This document shows, one piece after another, positions 4,725-5,823 of a DNA stretch of 5,823 nucleotides; position 1 is the first letter of the stretch; each line of letters opens with the position of its first letter. Under the pieces are notes generated by a model. It made no database searches. It was given only the letters and a program-made list of their open reading frames with translations, and was not told the DNA's origin. The position numbers were made by a program, and so were the translations under genes. The stretch is taken from assembly GCA_008501785.1 (NCBI GenBank), contig QQUD01000481.1, positions 1 through 5,823 of the forward strand. Reading direction: 5' to 3'. This DNA is from Chloroflexota bacterium (GTDB lineage Bacteria > Chloroflexota > Anaerolineae > Promineifilales > Promineifilaceae).

Positions 4725-5823
4725 CTAATCTTCAATTTCCTTAACCCGTTCCTCGGCCGCTGCCAAAACATCAGCAACTGCCTTTTCAGTTTCCGGCTTA
4801 ACTGATGAAGGGGAATGGGTAGCCATGATGTCATGTGTGCGGGCAATGACGCGATCTCGCATCGTGGTGCTGCCCATCATCTCCCATTCCTCAAAGTTGC
4901 GCCGGTCGCACAGATTTGGATACCAGAACTCAGATTTAAAGTGACGGCGTGTATGTTTTTCGCGCAAATAGTGCCCGTTGGGACCCACATCGTTAATCAC
5001 GCCAACCGCCAATGTGTCCTCATTGACTTCAATCCCGCGTGTGATGCGGCGCGAATAGCCAATCGCCTCATCCATCATCACAGTTTGCAGGATCGAGCCA
5101 GTCAGACCGCTTTCGGTGTATCCTACGTCATGGCACAAGTCGCCCCCGCTGAGCGCAGAGAAGAAGACAGACAGTGAACCTTCGAGCGACGCCTGTTCAT
5201 CCAATGTTTTCGAGTCGGTGCAGCCGCCTGTTTGCCACAGTGGAAGTCCGGCAAAATGGGCCAGTTCTGTAAGTCCAGCCATGATCAGGGACAGTTCGGG
5301 CGCTCCGTACGACAAAATCATGGCGCTCATGTCCATGACGGATAACACGCCACCCATGAAGAAGGGCAAGCCTGGGCGAAGCTGCTGGGCCACAACCAAA
5401 CCCATCCACGATTCGGCGGCAGCCTGCACGATGATGCCTGCGGGTGTGACTGGAGCCGTGCCACCGGCCAACGGACATGGCGTAAAGATGACCGGTACGC
5501 GATGTTCAGCACAAAAGACGAGCTTGTCCATCGCATCTTCGGTGCTGACCAGCGGGGAAAGCGGTTCACAGTAGTGGATGTAATTCGGCCGTTTTTCAAA
5601 TGCATCCTGCCCACCTGCTTCGGCAATTGCAATTTTGTGAATATCTTCGGCATCGTCGCGGCCATAGGACCAGGCGACAATGGGCTTGCTGGTGCGTTGG
5701 AACATCTCAGCAAATTCGTAGGAAGCTGCTAATTTGTGATGCACGTCGCTGATGGTGCCTAGCGATTCACAAAAGTCGATATTGGGCAGGGCATCACAGA
5801 CGGTGGCGACGATTTGGGCGTCG
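4725..5823 (-). CDS. MttB-superfamily corrinoid-dependent methyltransferase, non-pyrrolysine, N-terminus beyond right edge (MttB-B)
   Basis: The visible 365 residues form the C-terminal three quarters of an MttB-type methyltransferase. The frame is open to the right edge, and alignment to the complete MttB-A at a constant offset of 129 residues places the true start near 390 bp beyond it. A GTG at 5744 is in frame but interrupts conserved sequence (LPNIDF precedes it) and is not the start. Visible landmarks are EPLSPL (86-91), TPCPLAGGTAP (114-124), GCTDSKTLDEQA (200-211), HDVGYTESGLTGS (231-243), RGIEV (262-266) and VINDVGPNGHYL (275-286). No in-frame amber codon is present in the visible part; Cys201-Thr202-Asp203 correspond to Cys330-Ser331-Asp332 of MttB-A. 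The gene ends in TAG and is followed closely by the corrinoid protein gene, its probable methyl acceptor. At about 42% identity to MttB-A it is a distinct paralogue rather than a recent duplicate, so the two may take different substrates (inference). Confidence -1.
   Translation of the reverse strand, partial: DAQIVATVCDALPNIDFCESLGTISDVHHKLAASYEFAEMFQRTSKPIVAWSYGRDDAEDIHKIAIAEAGGQDAFEKRPNYIHYCEPLSPLVSTEDAMDKLVFCAEHRVPVIFTPCPLAGGTAPVTPAGIIVQAAAESWMGLVVAQQLRPGLPFFMGGVLSVMDMSAMILSYGAPELSLIMAGLTELAHFAGLPLWQTGGCTDSKTLDEQASLEGSLSVFFSALSGGDLCHDVGYTESGLTGSILQTVMMDEAIGYSRRITRGIEVNEDTLAVGVINDVGPNGHYLREKHTRRHFKSEFWYPNLCDRRNFEEWEMMGSTTMRDRVIARTHDIMATHSPSSVKPETEKAVADVLAAAEERVKEIED

Noticed and set aside
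4725..4727. TAG at the end of MttB-B read as pyrrolysine
   Set aside because: The protein is already complete at this point, and readthrough would add only about a dozen codons, covering the hairpin and ribosome site, before a TGA.

Overview
All real genes in this window lie on the minus strand and look like one co-directional cluster for corrinoid-dependent methyl transfer from an unidentified methylated (probably quaternary or tertiary) amine. In transcription order, from the right edge to the left, it holds: an MttB-superfamily methyltransferase (MttB-B, N-terminus beyond the right edge); a B12-binding corrinoid protein of the MtbC/MttC type; a DUF1638 protein; a second, complete MttB-superfamily methyltransferase (MttB-A, 500 residues); and a hydantoinase/oxoprolinase-family ASKHA protein that runs off the left edge. 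Intergenic gaps are 32, 94, 113 and 83 bp. No terminator or convincing promoter is visible between genes, and no stretch over 300 bases lacks a gene.

Expected workflow, from family knowledge: an MttB-type enzyme moves a methyl group from the substrate to Co(I) of the corrinoid protein. A partner not seen here would pass it on to tetrahydrofolate or another C1 carrier. DUF1638 has no assigned function but fits such a cluster. The hydantoinase-like gene could act on a substrate-derived product or, more speculatively, be an ATP-using corrinoid activator. Neither MttB gene has an in-frame amber codon, so both belong to the non-pyrrolysine branch that includes glycine betaine and carnitine demethylases. 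The substrate cannot be read from sequence.

The DNA between the genes is the unusual part. Two gaps (1565-1647 and 3960-4053) hold elements of the same design but unrelated sequence: tandem 7-8 bp units on one side, the same units inverted on the other, and a single variant unit matched across the two arms. A third gap has a tandem heptamer pair beside GC-rich structured DNA, and the fourth a perfect 7-bp hairpin. In addition, the palindrome AACGGCCGTT occurs four times, always inside coding sequence, resembling the highly iterated palindromes of cyanobacteria.

Organism: a bacterium of intermediate GC. Non-Pyl MttB enzymes, DUF1638 and short-tandem-repeat spacers would suit Chloroflexota (Anaerolineae-like), possibly a metagenome-derived genome. 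This placement is a weak inference because there is no rRNA or other marker gene.
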